64,000 nt of DNA. It comes from Candidatus Methylospira mobilis (lineage in GTDB: Bacteria; Pseudomonadota; Gammaproteobacteria; Methylococcales; Methylococcaceae). Position 1 is the stretch's first letter. The number at the start of each line of letters is the position of its first letter. Of this stretch, positions 9,344 to 17,586 are shown piece by piece. The notes below the pieces were generated by a model. It was not told where the DNA came from, ran no database searches, and saw nothing but the letters and a program-made list of their open reading frames with translations. The DNA is taken from assembly GCF_009498235.1 (NCBI RefSeq), contig NZ_CP044205.1, positions 4,093,389-4,157,388 on the forward strand, in the 5' to 3' direction. The translations under genes were made by a program, and so were the position numbers.

Positions 9344-9811
9344 TCACAAACCCAACTCGCCCAATCCAGGATGTTCATTCGGGCGGCGGCCCAACGGCCA
9401 GAGAAACAATCTGTCCTCAGCCTTGATCGGTAAATCGTTAATACTGGCAAAGCGGCACTGCATCAAACCGAGCTCGTTAAACTCCCAGTTTTCGTTGCCA
9501 TAGCTTCGAAACCAGTTACCGGCATCATCACGCCATTCATATGCAAAACGCACCGCGATGCGATTACCGGCGGCAGCCCATAACTCCTTGATCAGGCGAT
9601 AATCCAGCTCTCTGGCCCACTTGCGCTGTAAAAACGCGTGAACCTGCTCCCGGCCTACCGGAAATTCGGAACGGTTACGCCAACGCGTATCTTCGGTGTA
9701 AACCTGAACGACGCGACCGGGATCGCGGCTATTCCAGGCATCTTCCGCCATGCGCACCTTCTGCGCGGCAGTTTCCGGGGTAAATGGCGGTAAAGGCGGT
9801 CTGGTTTCCAT
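9344..9811 (-). CDS. DUF1348 / NTF2-like family protein
   Basis: 155 residues, close to the usual size of this family. The ATG at 9811 has GGAGAA seven bases upstream. Motifs such as [14 protein letters not shown] (residues 22-35), [18 protein letters not shown] and [23 protein letters not shown] are characteristic of DUF1348, a SnoaL/NTF2-like cone fold with a small-molecule pocket. No reaction is established for these proteins; they are often found near TetR regulators and stress genes, as here. A 7-base-arm palindrome lies about 80 bases upstream. Likely a cytoplasmic single-domain protein. Confidence 0.82.
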   Translation of the reverse strand: METRPPLPPFTPETAAQKVRMAEDAWNSRDPGRVVQVYTEDTRWRNRSEFPVGREQVHAFLQRKWARELDYRLIKELWAAAGNRIAVRFAYEWRDDAGNWFRSYGNENWEFNELGLMQCRFASINDLPIKAEDRLFLWPLGRRPNEHPGLGELGL

Positions 9812-9888
9812 AAGCTATTCTCCGAAATACATATCCGATAACATATAATAGACTGTGATGTCTACATTCGAAGATAGCGTAGCAGGAT

Positions 9889-9906
9889 GTAGACAGATTT
9901 GTCTAC
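9889..9906. promoter_or_regulatory. Palindromic operator candidate upstream of the DUF1348 gene
   Basis: GTAGACA-GATT-TGTCTAC is a perfect inverted repeat with 7-base arms and a 4-base spacer. A further TGTCTAC occurs at 9860-9866. The arrangement fits a dimeric TetR-type repressor site. Which regulator binds is unknown; the TetR gene at 11806 has differently built palindromes at its own promoter. Confidence 0.45.
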
Positions 9907-9994
9907 TACAAATAGAGCGACTACGAAAGATGCCGCGATCTCTGGCTGCGTGCGTAACACCAGTACTGCTTCTCCCTGCCGGTTTCACACTTGC

Positions 9995-10189
9995 CTACCA
10001 ACAACCCCAGGCTTGTGATGCGCAGCTCAGCCGCTTTTCTCTCGGGATGCCGTTGTCGCCTCGATTTTGCCAGAAACGGTCCGGTTGAAAATCCGCTTGC
10101 AGACGCGGCAGTAAATCTTCGGCAAAAACGGTAAGGCCGTCATAGCCGCCAAGACACGCACAAAGTGTTTTCTGATTCACTAAATTCAT
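9995..10189 (-). pseudogene. Truncated-hemoglobin remnant (N-terminal part only)
   Basis: Only about 64 codons. LGGYDGLTVFAEDLLPRL and FWQNRGDNGIPREK, at residues ~13-51, resemble the N-terminal half of group I truncated hemoglobins. After PREK the sequence becomes unrelated and stops. The distal half, with the proximal heme-ligand histidine, is missing, and I found no continuation to the left in any frame. A heme-binding product is therefore unlikely. It lies among redox and stress genes controlled by a nearby TetR gene, so a full globin gene may once have belonged to that cluster. Confidence 0.6.
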
Positions 10190-10247
10190 CCTCTTTTAAT
10201 CGAGCCTCCATCGTACTCGAAACAAGCGGATCGCCAATCATTATTGT

Positions 10248-10526
10248 TCAGTAGATTTTATGCGTGGGCCGCCCGATCAATATTTCGCTTGCGCCCCAGT
10301 TGGTGACATTGCGGAAAGCGTCCGACGTTATGAAAGCCTGAAAAGCGGCCTGATCCTTCCAATGCGAAATGATCAGGAACTTGCTGGGCTCGCCATGCTC
10401 GCTGTAGAGCCTGGATTCCTCGTGACCATTCGCTTGCGCCAGCGCGTTGGCAACGTCTTCAAAAGCTTTTGTAAACTGACTTTCCTTGCCGGGAATAACG
10501 TGGTAATTCATTCCGATAGTAATCAT
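10248..10526 (-). CDS. Antibiotic biosynthesis monooxygenase (ABM) domain protein
   Basis: 92 residues, one ABM domain, the usual length for stand-alone members. It begins MITIGMNYHVIPGKESQF, and the central EESRLYSEHGEPSKFLIISHWKDQ region followed by FQAFITSD is the typical ferredoxin-like dimeric barrel pattern. Related proteins are quinol monooxygenases or heme-degrading enzymes, but many have no known substrate; this one is not assignable further. GAGA lies just upstream of the start. Its neighbours are a hemoglobin scrap, a small membrane protein and a thioredoxin-like ferredoxin, which suggests an oxidative or electrophile stress patch. Confidence 0.82.
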   Translation of the reverse strand: MITIGMNYHVIPGKESQFTKAFEDVANALAQANGHEESRLYSEHGEPSKFLIISHWKDQAAFQAFITSDAFRNVTNWGASEILIGRPTHKIY

Positions 10527-10657
10527 GGTCTCTTTTTGTATGTGTGGTTGAATTAAATTGCGATATTACCTGATTTATAAGAGAGCGTGCGAGTTGCAGC
10601 GGTTGACCATGAATCTACCGGCGGCGTTACTTTAACGTAGCGCCGCCGCTAGCATGC

Positions 10658-11047
10658 TCAAACAGCGTTGAACATGACCATGCCGGCCCAGCCGAAACCG
10701 ACAGTTGAAACGACAAACGTTGCGGCTGTATATACCTTGGCCCAAGTATATTGCCAGAAATCCGGCTTGAGCATCGCGATGGTAAATACAGTGGGATTGG
10801 TGAAACCACCGATTGCGATCAGCCAGCACGCTTCGACAGGCAATGCAATGCCAGCCGCTTTAGCAACGGCGTAAATCACCAGGTTGAGGCCGGCCATCAG
10901 AATATAATCGATGTGCGCCTTGATCAGCAGGCCGTAATCCTTGATCAAACCGCCATCCAGACCCTTGATCGGGAACCAGCGGGAAAACGTACCCAGCCAG
11001 GCGCAGGCCAGCGAACAGAAAATCAGGATGACGCCCATTTTCAGCAT
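10658..11047 (-). CDS. Small four-helix membrane protein, function unknown
   Basis: 129 residues from ATG 11047, which has GTGGAAG just upstream; the frame is open further but the extra part looks non-coding. Four hydrophobic segments are visible: residues ~3-20, ~44-63, ~70-92 and ~105-126. GTFSRWFPIKGLDGG after helix 1 and IAIGGFTNPTVF in helix 3 are distinctive but do not point me to a named family. It lies on the same strand as the ABM and ferredoxin genes, so co-expression is plausible, although the gaps (about 130 and 240 bases) suggest separate promoters. Confidence 0.6.
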   Translation of the reverse strand: MLKMGVILIFCSLACAWLGTFSRWFPIKGLDGGLIKDYGLLIKAHIDYILMAGLNLVIYAVAKAAGIALPVEACWLIAIGGFTNPTVFTIAMLKPDFWQYTWAKVYTAATFVVSTVGFGWAGMVMFNAV

Positions 11048-11285
11048 AACTTCCACTTTATTTATCCTATTCTTACTTGTAAATATTGAGATTGAGCTTT
11101 CAAATCGAGAACGATGCAGCGGAAGCGTGTCGGTAATATTAACCAAGCTGCAAAGTCCACCCCTTCGGCTACCGCTCAGAGCAAGTAGCTCACCACAGGC
11201 CGTGGAAGCTCTCTGCCCCCATCTCTGGGCGCAGAAGGTCCAGCTTGTCTCACCGCGCTTCCTTTTCAACAGCCATGCTGAACAG

Positions 11286-11573
11286 TTACTTCCTGTTTTC
11301 GAGTTCAAAGTTTAGAAACGTGGCGTTGATGTAGGCAACAATTTCCTCCACAGCTTCGCAACCAACCCCGCGCCAGCTTTTGCCTGCGGGCAGTAACCGG
11401 ACATGTGGTCCATTCAGGCACGCTCCAAGGCATCCCATTCGCTCCAAGGGCACTAACAACCCTGCTTCGGCCAGTTCCTGCTCCAATTTCACGGCTATAT
11501 CCAAACCTCCACGATTCCCGCAGGAATGCGGGTTCGGTGCATGTCTTTTCATGGCGCATACGACTAACTTCAT
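11286..11573 (-). CDS. Thioredoxin-like [2Fe-2S] ferredoxin
   Basis: 95 residues. Family features are KRHAPNPHSCGNRGG near residues 9-23, then MGCLGACLNGPHVRLLPAG at ~46-64. Cysteines 18, 48 and 52 together with Cys6 could hold a [2Fe-2S] cluster as in thioredoxin-like ferredoxins (COG3411 type). The GVGCEAVEEIVAYI helix near the C-terminus is also typical. It is probably a cytoplasmic electron carrier whose partner is unknown. The start is uncertain: ATG 11573 has no clear ribosome-binding site, and ATG 11552 is an alternative that would drop Cys6. It is divergent from the TetR gene with palindromes in between, so repression by that protein is likely. Confidence 0.78.
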   Translation of the reverse strand: MKLVVCAMKRHAPNPHSCGNRGGLDIAVKLEQELAEAGLLVPLERMGCLGACLNGPHVRLLPAGKSWRGVGCEAVEEIVAYINATFLNFELENRK

Positions 11574-11620
11574 ATCAATACGCTACGAGTGACTCAAAAA
11601 GTAGACCGGAGGAATTACAT

Positions 11621-11634
11621 ACTAACCGGTCAGT
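11621..11634. promoter_or_regulatory. TetR-type operator candidate 1
   Basis: ACTAACCGGTCAGT is a 14-base palindrome with a single mismatched pair, in the 232-base gap between the divergent ferredoxin (minus) and TetR (plus) genes. Its ACCGGT core is typical of TetR-family operators. Confidence 0.5.
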
Positions 11635-11759
11635 ATTCCTTGTTCAAGAGTAAGTATTAACGCTGTCACAACAGTCAGGTGTTATAAAAGGGTCTAAACA
11701 AGCCGTACAGGTATACACGCAAGATTATACCGGCCGGGAATTTCCATTGAAAACCAATG

Positions 11760-11771
11760 TACCGATCGGTA
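11760..11771. promoter_or_regulatory. TetR-type operator candidate 2
   Basis: TACCGATCGGTA is a perfect 12-base palindrome 34 bases before the TetR start codon, well placed for autorepression. It shares the ACCG...CGGT form with the site near 11621, although the two cores differ. Confidence 0.5.
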
Positions 11772-11805
11772 TATTGCTAAGATATCGTCAAACATCCTGG
11801 TGTCC

Positions 11806-12378
11806 ATGGCCCGTAACCTGAAAGAACAGATACTCGAAACCGCTTCCAGGCTTTTTTACTGCCAAGGAATCAAGGCCACGGGAGTCGAAGCCATTGTGAA
11901 AGCGGCGGGAACCACCAAAATAAGTTTCTACAAGTATTTCCCGTCCAAGGATGAACTCGTGATCGCGTTCCTCCGCAAGCGCGACAAGGACTTCACCTAC
12001 TGGTTCGTCGAACAGGTTGACTGCAAGGCGGAGCAGCCGATAGACAAGCTGCTGGCGATTTTCGATGTGCTCGGAGAATGGATGGAAATCCCGGAGTTTC
12101 GGGGCTGTGCGTTTATCAACGCGGCGGCGGAGTTTCCCTTGGAAGGCAACCCCGTGCATCGGGTGTCCGCGGAGTTTTACGATCAATTCAGGCGCTATAT
12201 CAGCAATTTGGCCGGACAGTGCGGCATCGAAGCACCGGAAAGTCTAGCTTTGCAATTGAGCCTGCTGGTTGAAGGTGCGATTGTTTCCGAGCAAATGAAG
12301 CGCCATTCGGGCGCTGCTGAGCTGGCCAAACAGGCTGCCGGAGTACTACTGCAAAGCCGCTTGAGCGGCGCTGATTAA
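11806..12378 (+). CDS. TetR/AcrR-family transcriptional regulator
   Basis: 190 residues from ATG 11806 (MARNLKEQIL); a GTG two codons earlier is also possible. The N-terminal helix-turn-helix spans about residues 8-55: ILETASRLFYCQGIKATGVE, then TTKISFYKYFPSKDELV. The C-terminal part is the ligand and dimerisation domain; CAFINAAAEFP near 100 resembles the subgroup that responds to electrophiles or aromatic compounds. The gene is divergent from the ferredoxin gene and has two palindromes upstream. It probably represses itself and the ferredoxin-side genes; the inducer is unknown. Confidence 0.88.
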   Translation: MARNLKEQILETASRLFYCQGIKATGVEAIVKAAGTTKISFYKYFPSKDELVIAFLRKRDKDFTYWFVEQVDCKAEQPIDKLLAIFDVLGEWMEIPEFRGCAFINAAAEFPLEGNPVHRVSAEFYDQFRRYISNLAGQCGIEAPESLALQLSLLVEGAIVSEQMKRHSGAAELAKQAAGVLLQSRLSGAD

Positions 12379-12699
12379 CAGCTATCCCTGTGCCACCAAA
12401 TCCCTGACCATCTCACCCAGTTTCTTCAACGCACATTCCAGCCAAGCGTTCCAGCGCAACGGAGACGGATAAAGTCGCCGTATTTTTTCTGCTTGGACGG
12501 GTACAGCGGTCCGGGTGGCGATGATAATGCTTTCCAAGCCCGGCGGTGCAGTGCCGTCGCGTCGGCGTGCTTCAGACAGATCTACCCGCAAGCACAAAAC
12601 CGCCTCATGGCTGCGTCACACGGGTGTCGTCAGGATAAGCAGCCCACGGATTTCACCGAGCGGGTGGTTGTTTGCCGCAAATGGCGCTCATACCCACCC

Positions 12700-13350
12700 T
12701 GCGCCTGTATATGGGCGGCCACGCAAGAGTAAACGGCCGGCGTTCTCGACAGACGCGTTCACCGACTCGCTGGCTTTTGACGACGAGATTGCAATCATCG
12801 GCGTATCGGGTGCAGCAGCGCTCGATACACGGTACGCGCCGTTGAAGACGGCACATCAGCCGGTCATGACTGACGCGGTCGAAAGGCCTCCAGATCCATG
12901 TCCACCACCCAGCGAAAGCCGTAGCTGTCGCAGCGAAAGTGCGGTTCCCATTGCGCGCAGACAACTTGCGCAACCGGCCAACTGGATAAAGCGATCCACT
13001 GCCGTTGGTATCCCCAGCGAACGGGTTTTCCATCAGTATCGAGAATAGCACAATCAATCCCGGCCTGGGGAGATACATGCCCCTGCTACCCGTTGCGCGC
13101 GGATATCCAGCCAGTGCTGTTTGAGGAAGACGGGGAACTCCTTGACCGTCATGCAATCGACTCCGGTGCGCCTTTGTTCCGGCGGGCTCGCTTGAGGGCG
13201 CATTGCAGGTAGTCGCGGACAGCATGCGTTCCAGCAATCCGGCAGGGTTTGCGGTCTCGGATATTCCGGATACGCCAACACCGGGTCCATCGCACGGCTG
13301 GGCCGTGTCCTGTTCAGGCCTGTTGTCAAATGCTACCCCATTGTTCTTCA
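12700..13350 (-). pseudogene. Decayed group II intron reverse transcriptase/maturase
   Basis: Pieces of the RT protein are legible but spread over all three minus-strand frames. In order they are NPAGLLERMLS (about 13240), MTVKEFPVFLKQHWLDIR (about 13150-13100), LGIPTAVDRFIQLA (about 13020-12980), FRWVVDMDLEAF (about 12920-12880), FDRVSHDRLM (about 12875) and the catalytic YADDCN at about 12790. Several internal deletions exist: the SYGF box runs directly into FRWVVDMD, and the C-terminal maturase and any endonuclease domain are missing. No intact intron RNA domain V was recognised. The element is inactive. It fills the 1.4-kb gap between the TetR and metallophosphoesterase genes; the rest of that gap (12379-12700, 13350-13754) has no gene I can support. 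Confidence 0.75.
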
Positions 13351-13754
13351 AATTGATATCCCTCGTCGTTCATCGGCAACGGATAAACCTTGTTGAACTG
13401 AACCGTCGGCACATCGGCGGCCAAAGAGGTGTTGGCGTAAACCACCCAGGCGTGTTTACTGCAGTTTGCGGCGGCGTTCGACAATGCGCTTCGCAGTATC
13501 TGCCGGATCGTGCAGTACCGCTTTGCCGATTAATGCGAAGCCGCCATACCGGCTCGATTAATGCCAAAGTTACTATACCGGCGCATTCTGCTTGAAGAAT
13601 GGCGGCTTCTGTTCGGTTCCTGCTTCTGCAGTGCCGTGAACGGATCACACGCAGGATTATTGGCCTGCGGGGGCCACGAGACGATATATTACCCGCTGAG
13701 ACGCATTTGCTGTAGTGTGCATATACTCAATTACTTAACCGACCCTGTTCTGCC

Positions 13755-14894
13755 ATGCGCCGTTCCGCTTTTTTTATACGCGTCATTATCCTCGGCTTTA
13801 TTTTACATCTCTATATCGGGCTGCGCCTGATTCCGGATCTGCCTGTCTCTACGCCATATCGCTGGCTGGCTGCATTGCTATTGCTGTTGTCATGGCTGTT
13901 TATCCTGCTGGCTATTGCCGCGCGCCGTTTGGAATCTGCCAGACTGAGCGACCGGCTGGCATGGGTCGGCTTACCAGCGATGGGCGCTTTTTCCTCGCTG
14001 CTGGTTTTGACGCTGTTGCGCGATATCTCGCTGCTGGCATTACTGGTGCTGAATACTGCAGCGTCTGAATGGCGCGCCGATTCTGCCGTTGCAGTTCCGT
14101 TATTTGCGCTGCTGCTGACTTTTGCCGGGTTCATCAATGCACGGCGGCTGGCGCGCGTAGTCACGATCAAGGTGCCAATCGAAAATCTTCCGGCGGCGCT
14201 GCAGGGCTTCACCATCGTGCAGATCAGCGATATCCACGTAGGGCCGACCATCAAGCGACGTTATGTCGACGCCATCGTCGATGCAGTCAACTTGCTGGAA
14301 GCGGATATGATAGCGCTGACCGGCGACCTGGTCGACGGAACGGTAGAGCGGCTTGCCGGCCATACCCTGCCGTTTTCACGCCTGCGTGCGCGGCATGGCG
14401 CGTATGCCGTCACCGGCAACCACGAGTATCTTTCCGGCGTACATGGGTGGATCACGGAATTCGAGCGGCTGGGAATGAAGATACTGCAGAACGAACATGT
14501 GGTGATCGCACACGGCGATGCGCGACTGGTCGTGGCGGGGGTTAATGATTTCAGCGCCGGACGCTTCGATCCGGCGCAGCGCAGCGACCCGGCTGCAGCC
14601 ATAGCCGGCGCGCCGCCCGAAGCGGCAATACGCCTGCTGCTCGCGCATCAGCCGCGTAGCGCTGCCGCGGCGTCGGAAGCGGGGTTTACGCTGCAGCTGT
14701 CCGGCCATACCCACGGCGGACAGTTTTTTCCATGGAACTTCTTCGTCCGTTTACAGCAGCCTTTCACCGCCGGGCTTAACCGTTACAACAACCTGTGGGT
14801 TTATACCAGCCGCGGTACCGGCTACTGGGGGCCTCCGAAGCGCATCGCCGCGCCATCTGAAATTACTCGCCTGCTTCTGGTTGCGGCCGGCTAA
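13755..14894 (+). CDS. Membrane-anchored calcineurin-like metallophosphoesterase (YkuE/YaeI type)
   Basis: 379 residues. The N-terminal ~145 residues hold four or five hydrophobic helices; the phosphoesterase domain follows. Metal-binding motifs are complete: DIHVG near 157, TGDLVDG near 183, GNHEY near 214, LLAHQP near 295 and SGHTHGGQFFPW near 312. The family hydrolyses phosphodiester or phosphomonoester bonds, and YkuE/YaeI-like members have been linked to envelope or lipid substrates. The C-terminal RGTGYWGPPKR is also typical. No operon partner is evident; the next gene is 394 bases downstream. Confidence 0.88.
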   Translation: MRRSAFFIRVIILGFILHLYIGLRLIPDLPVSTPYRWLAALLLLLSWLFILLAIAARRLESARLSDRLAWVGLPAMGAFSSLLVLTLLRDISLLALLVLNTAASEWRADSAVAVPLFALLLTFAGFINARRLARVVTIKVPIENLPAALQGFTIVQISDIHVGPTIKRRYVDAIVDAVNLLEADMIALTGDLVDGTVERLAGHTLPFSRLRARHGAYAVTGNHEYLSGVHGWITEFERLGMKILQNEHVVIAHGDARLVVAGVNDFSAGRFDPAQRSDPAAAIAGAPPEAAIRLLLAHQPRSAAAASEAGFTLQLSGHTHGGQFFPWNFFVRLQQPFTAGLNRYNNLWVYTSRGTGYWGPPKRIAAPSEITRLLLVAAG

Positions 14895-15288
14895 AACTGT
14901 CAATTCTGACAGGTGTTGGGAAAGCGAGGATGGTCTAAAATAGAGACAGCATCTGTTTACAAAAACTGTCGCTAGTCGATGTGGCGAAATGGGTAGACGG
15001 GAGTCTGTCCTCCTCCTGCCCATTCTTTTTCCCCCAACCCGGCCGGGATCGTAATCTGGAGCCGGGTTACCTGACATATACCCGCCGCCATTCCGCAGTT
15101 GCCAAATACGCTTTTTCTTCGCCCCTGCTACTCAACTCCCTATCAGATATGCTAGTCTGGCAATACCCTTAAATGAAACTTTGAGGCGGCATTCGCGTAG
15201 TAGCGTCTTATCAAACTGCATGCCTCTTCTCACGAAGTGTTGTGTCCTATTTGCCGATACACAACCCACTTCCTGGAGAAGAACCGCC
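14895..15288. other. Intergenic stretch without a recognised gene
   Basis: A short inverted repeat (CTGTCA-ATTC-TGACAG, 14897-14912) follows the phosphoesterase stop but lacks a T run, so it is at best a weak terminator. The rest probably carries the tpm promoter; no convincing -35/-10 pair was singled out. Confidence 0.3.
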
Positions 15289-16035
15289 ATGCCAGATTAT
15301 CCGGCCGATAACAAGAACGCAGAGGCAACCGGTAAGCCAGCCCTCGTCACACAGGCGCTCACCAGCGCCGTCAGCAGCCGCGACAATCGCCTTTGGCGAC
15401 AATGCTGGCGCGACCGTAGCACCGATTTCCATCAAAAATCGGTGAATGCGTTTCTTACCCGCTTTTGGCCCGGCTTCGAGCTGGAGCCGGGAAGCCGCGT
15501 GTTTGTGCCTCTTTGCGGCAAGAGCCTGGATATGATCTGGCTCGCCGCCCAGGGGCATGAGGTTATCGGCGTTGAGTTGAGCCCTATTGCGGTACGGGCT
15601 TTTTTCAACGAGAACCACTTACAGCCGGTACGGCGCAGGGCTGGTAAATTTACACTGTGGGAACATGGGACACTGCGTATTCTATGCGGCGATTATTTCT
15701 CGCTGACCCCAAGCGACCTGGGACGAATCGATGCGGTCTATGACCGCGCGTCGCTTACGGCATTGCCCGAAGATATCCGTAAACTTTATGTCGCCCATTT
15801 GACACGGCTGATACCGGAAGCCCGCAAGCTGTTTCTGCTGACCACTGAGGATGCGGAAGAGGGAGAGACCGAGGCGCAAGCCTTCGGTATCGACGAAGAA
15901 ATTAAAATGCTGTATTCGGAAAACTTCGAGATAGAATTAGCCTGTGTCGACAGTTTGTTCGAGCCTGGAGCGGAATTGCCGGGCCTGCCGCGGCAACGCA
16001 CTTCGTACAAGGTATACCGGCTTCGAACCCGATAA
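15289..16035 (+). CDS. tpm: Thiopurine S-methyltransferase
   Basis: SAM-dependent methyltransferase of the TPMT family; bacterial members methylate thiopurines and also selenium or tellurium oxyanions. I chose ATG 15289 because CTGGAGAAG lies at the right distance; the frame is open back to 15181. This gives 248 residues, with about 30 more N-terminal residues than typical bacterial TPMT. NRLWRQCWRD (about 33-42), FVPLCGKSLDMIWLAAQGHE (about 73-92, the SAM-binding motif), GVELSPIAVRAFF and DAVYDRASLTALP are all family signatures. It appears to be monocistronic. Confidence 0.9.
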   Translation: MPDYPADNKNAEATGKPALVTQALTSAVSSRDNRLWRQCWRDRSTDFHQKSVNAFLTRFWPGFELEPGSRVFVPLCGKSLDMIWLAAQGHEVIGVELSPIAVRAFFNENHLQPVRRRAGKFTLWEHGTLRILCGDYFSLTPSDLGRIDAVYDRASLTALPEDIRKLYVAHLTRLIPEARKLFLLTTEDAEEGETEAQAFGIDEEIKMLYSENFEIELACVDSLFEPGAELPGLPRQRTSYKVYRLRTR

Positions 16036-16250
16036 GACTGAATCAGCCCTACCCCTCATACTGTTGCACTGCGCATGCGAAGCTTCCCATCACCATTGTC
16101 AGTAAGTAGCAAGACCTGCCTGTTCATATCGAGACCGGCAGAAAAAGGCCGGCGCGCATACGATAACAGGAGAGACACCGAAAATGCGATGATAAGCGTT
16201 ACGCCGACGCCGTTATTACGACTATGCCGGTGTCAAGTAATTGACGACAA

Positions 16251-17378
16251 ATGAATAGCACACATCACTCTATTGAAGCAACCGAATACGCCATCCATCT
16301 CAACCGGCAGGCCGGCTGGCTGCGCATACATTCTCCGCATGTATTCCGTCGCGAGCGGCGCGGTTTTTGCCGCCTGATCATCGATAAAGCGGTGATGATA
16401 CCCAGCGTACTATCCGCCGGCATCGACCTTTCCACATCTTCGCTACGTTTGCACTTCGAGCTTGATTGCGATATCGCCGAACTATCGAAGAATTTTGCCG
16501 ATGCGCTGCGCGCCGCGCAGGCTCTCGATGCTGCCGGCGTTCGTTCCGCTACCCGCTGGGATATGCTGACTGCGTTCAAGACGAAGGCCGGCGTTACATT
16601 TTGGGAGGCGCGTTCTCCGACCGTATCCCGCCTGGATCTGCGATGGTCACCCAATCCGGCGAATCATCTCAACCTCATACTGGTGATCGAGCAACTGGCG
16701 CAGATACCGGGCGTGCTTTCCTGCCGGATAGGATACTGGCCGCACCGCCTGCTGATTGATTACGATTATTCGGCGGTGACGGCATTCGATCTCCTGCATG
16801 AAGGTCGGCAGAGATGGGCCGACAGCTATTCCATCGTCGATACCCGCTACGGCACGGCCGCCAGGCGCCAAATCCAGGAAGCCGCCGGATTGCGGCGCAT
16901 CCCTTATTTTGTTCTGGCCGGAGGCTGCTTCGTTTTAACCTTGGGCGGCCTGCTGCTTCCGGGCGTTCCGACCGTGCCTTTTCTGGTAGCAACCAGCTAT
17001 TTCCTGGCGCGCGCATCATCCGCGCTGCATGAGCGTTTACTGAGCGCGCCCGTGCTGGGCGCCGTCCTATGCGAATGGGAGCGCTATCGCGGCTTGAGCG
17101 CGGCATCGAAGGGCACGCTTATACAGATGAGCTCGGCGCTGGTTCTTCTCTCGGTGGCACTGGACCCTCTGGACCCGATAGCGCTGGCGTTAACCATGTT
17201 GTTCGCATCCATCGCCTTTTACAGCACTTCGCGTATTCCGCAGGCCCCGCTTTCGACAAGCGGCGCAGAGCCGCCGGCCTGCGCCGCCTCTGATAAAGAA
17301 ACTTACGATTGCGGAGACGTCCAGCACCTCGCACCGACGCTTGATTACAGTGCAGAAAACCAATTAGCAGGGTTATAG
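16251..17378 (+). CDS. DUF454 membrane protein with an N-terminal metal-binding-like region
   Basis: 375 residues. The C-terminal third (about 215-330) is a DUF454/YbaN domain: a hydrophobic hairpin GGLLLPGVPTVPFLVATSYF, then ARASSALHERLL and CEWERYRGLS, followed by further hydrophobic helices. Stand-alone DUF454 proteins are about 120 residues, so this one is a long form. The first ~200 residues contain two segments that resemble the heavy-metal-associated-like N-terminal region of some P-type ATPases (GWLRIHSPHVFRRERRG near 22-38, VLSCRIGYWPHRLLIDYDY near 160-178), but no CxxC motif is seen. The last ~45 residues are polar. Function is unknown; an inner-membrane role is likely. The 215 bases upstream hold nothing recognised. 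Confidence 0.72.
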   Translation: MNSTHHSIEATEYAIHLNRQAGWLRIHSPHVFRRERRGFCRLIIDKAVMIPSVLSAGIDLSTSSLRLHFELDCDIAELSKNFADALRAAQALDAAGVRSATRWDMLTAFKTKAGVTFWEARSPTVSRLDLRWSPNPANHLNLILVIEQLAQIPGVLSCRIGYWPHRLLIDYDYSAVTAFDLLHEGRQRWADSYSIVDTRYGTAARRQIQEAAGLRRIPYFVLAGGCFVLTLGGLLLPGVPTVPFLVATSYFLARASSALHERLLSAPVLGAVLCEWERYRGLSAASKGTLIQMSSALVLLSVALDPLDPIALALTMLFASIAFYSTSRIPQAPLSTSGAEPPACAASDKETYDCGDVQHLAPTLDYSAENQLAGL

Positions 17379-17586
17379 AGCGCTGAGGTAAGAAAACAAC
17401 ATCATTCCGGCAGAGCCTGCCCCGCACTTGATCCGGGAGATTATTTGGAATCCAGTGACAAAAACGTTACATCAATGTAGCTAATACGCTCGGCGCTCTA
17501 TATCCGCTCCCGCCCTCTCTAGGTTTATTGCGTGAGATGGAGGCCTGTATTCGAAGGCCTGCCTCGCACTGCTTTGCCGGCAGACG

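Noticed and set aside
12382..12597. 71-codon minus-strand frame next to the RT relic
   Set aside because: Its C-terminus looks protein-like, but I could not place it in the RT or any other family and it has no supported start.
13440..13560. Minus-strand scrap ending VERRRKLQ
   Set aside because: It reads like a protein C-terminus but is too short and isolated to assign; left as an unexplained piece of the decayed gap.
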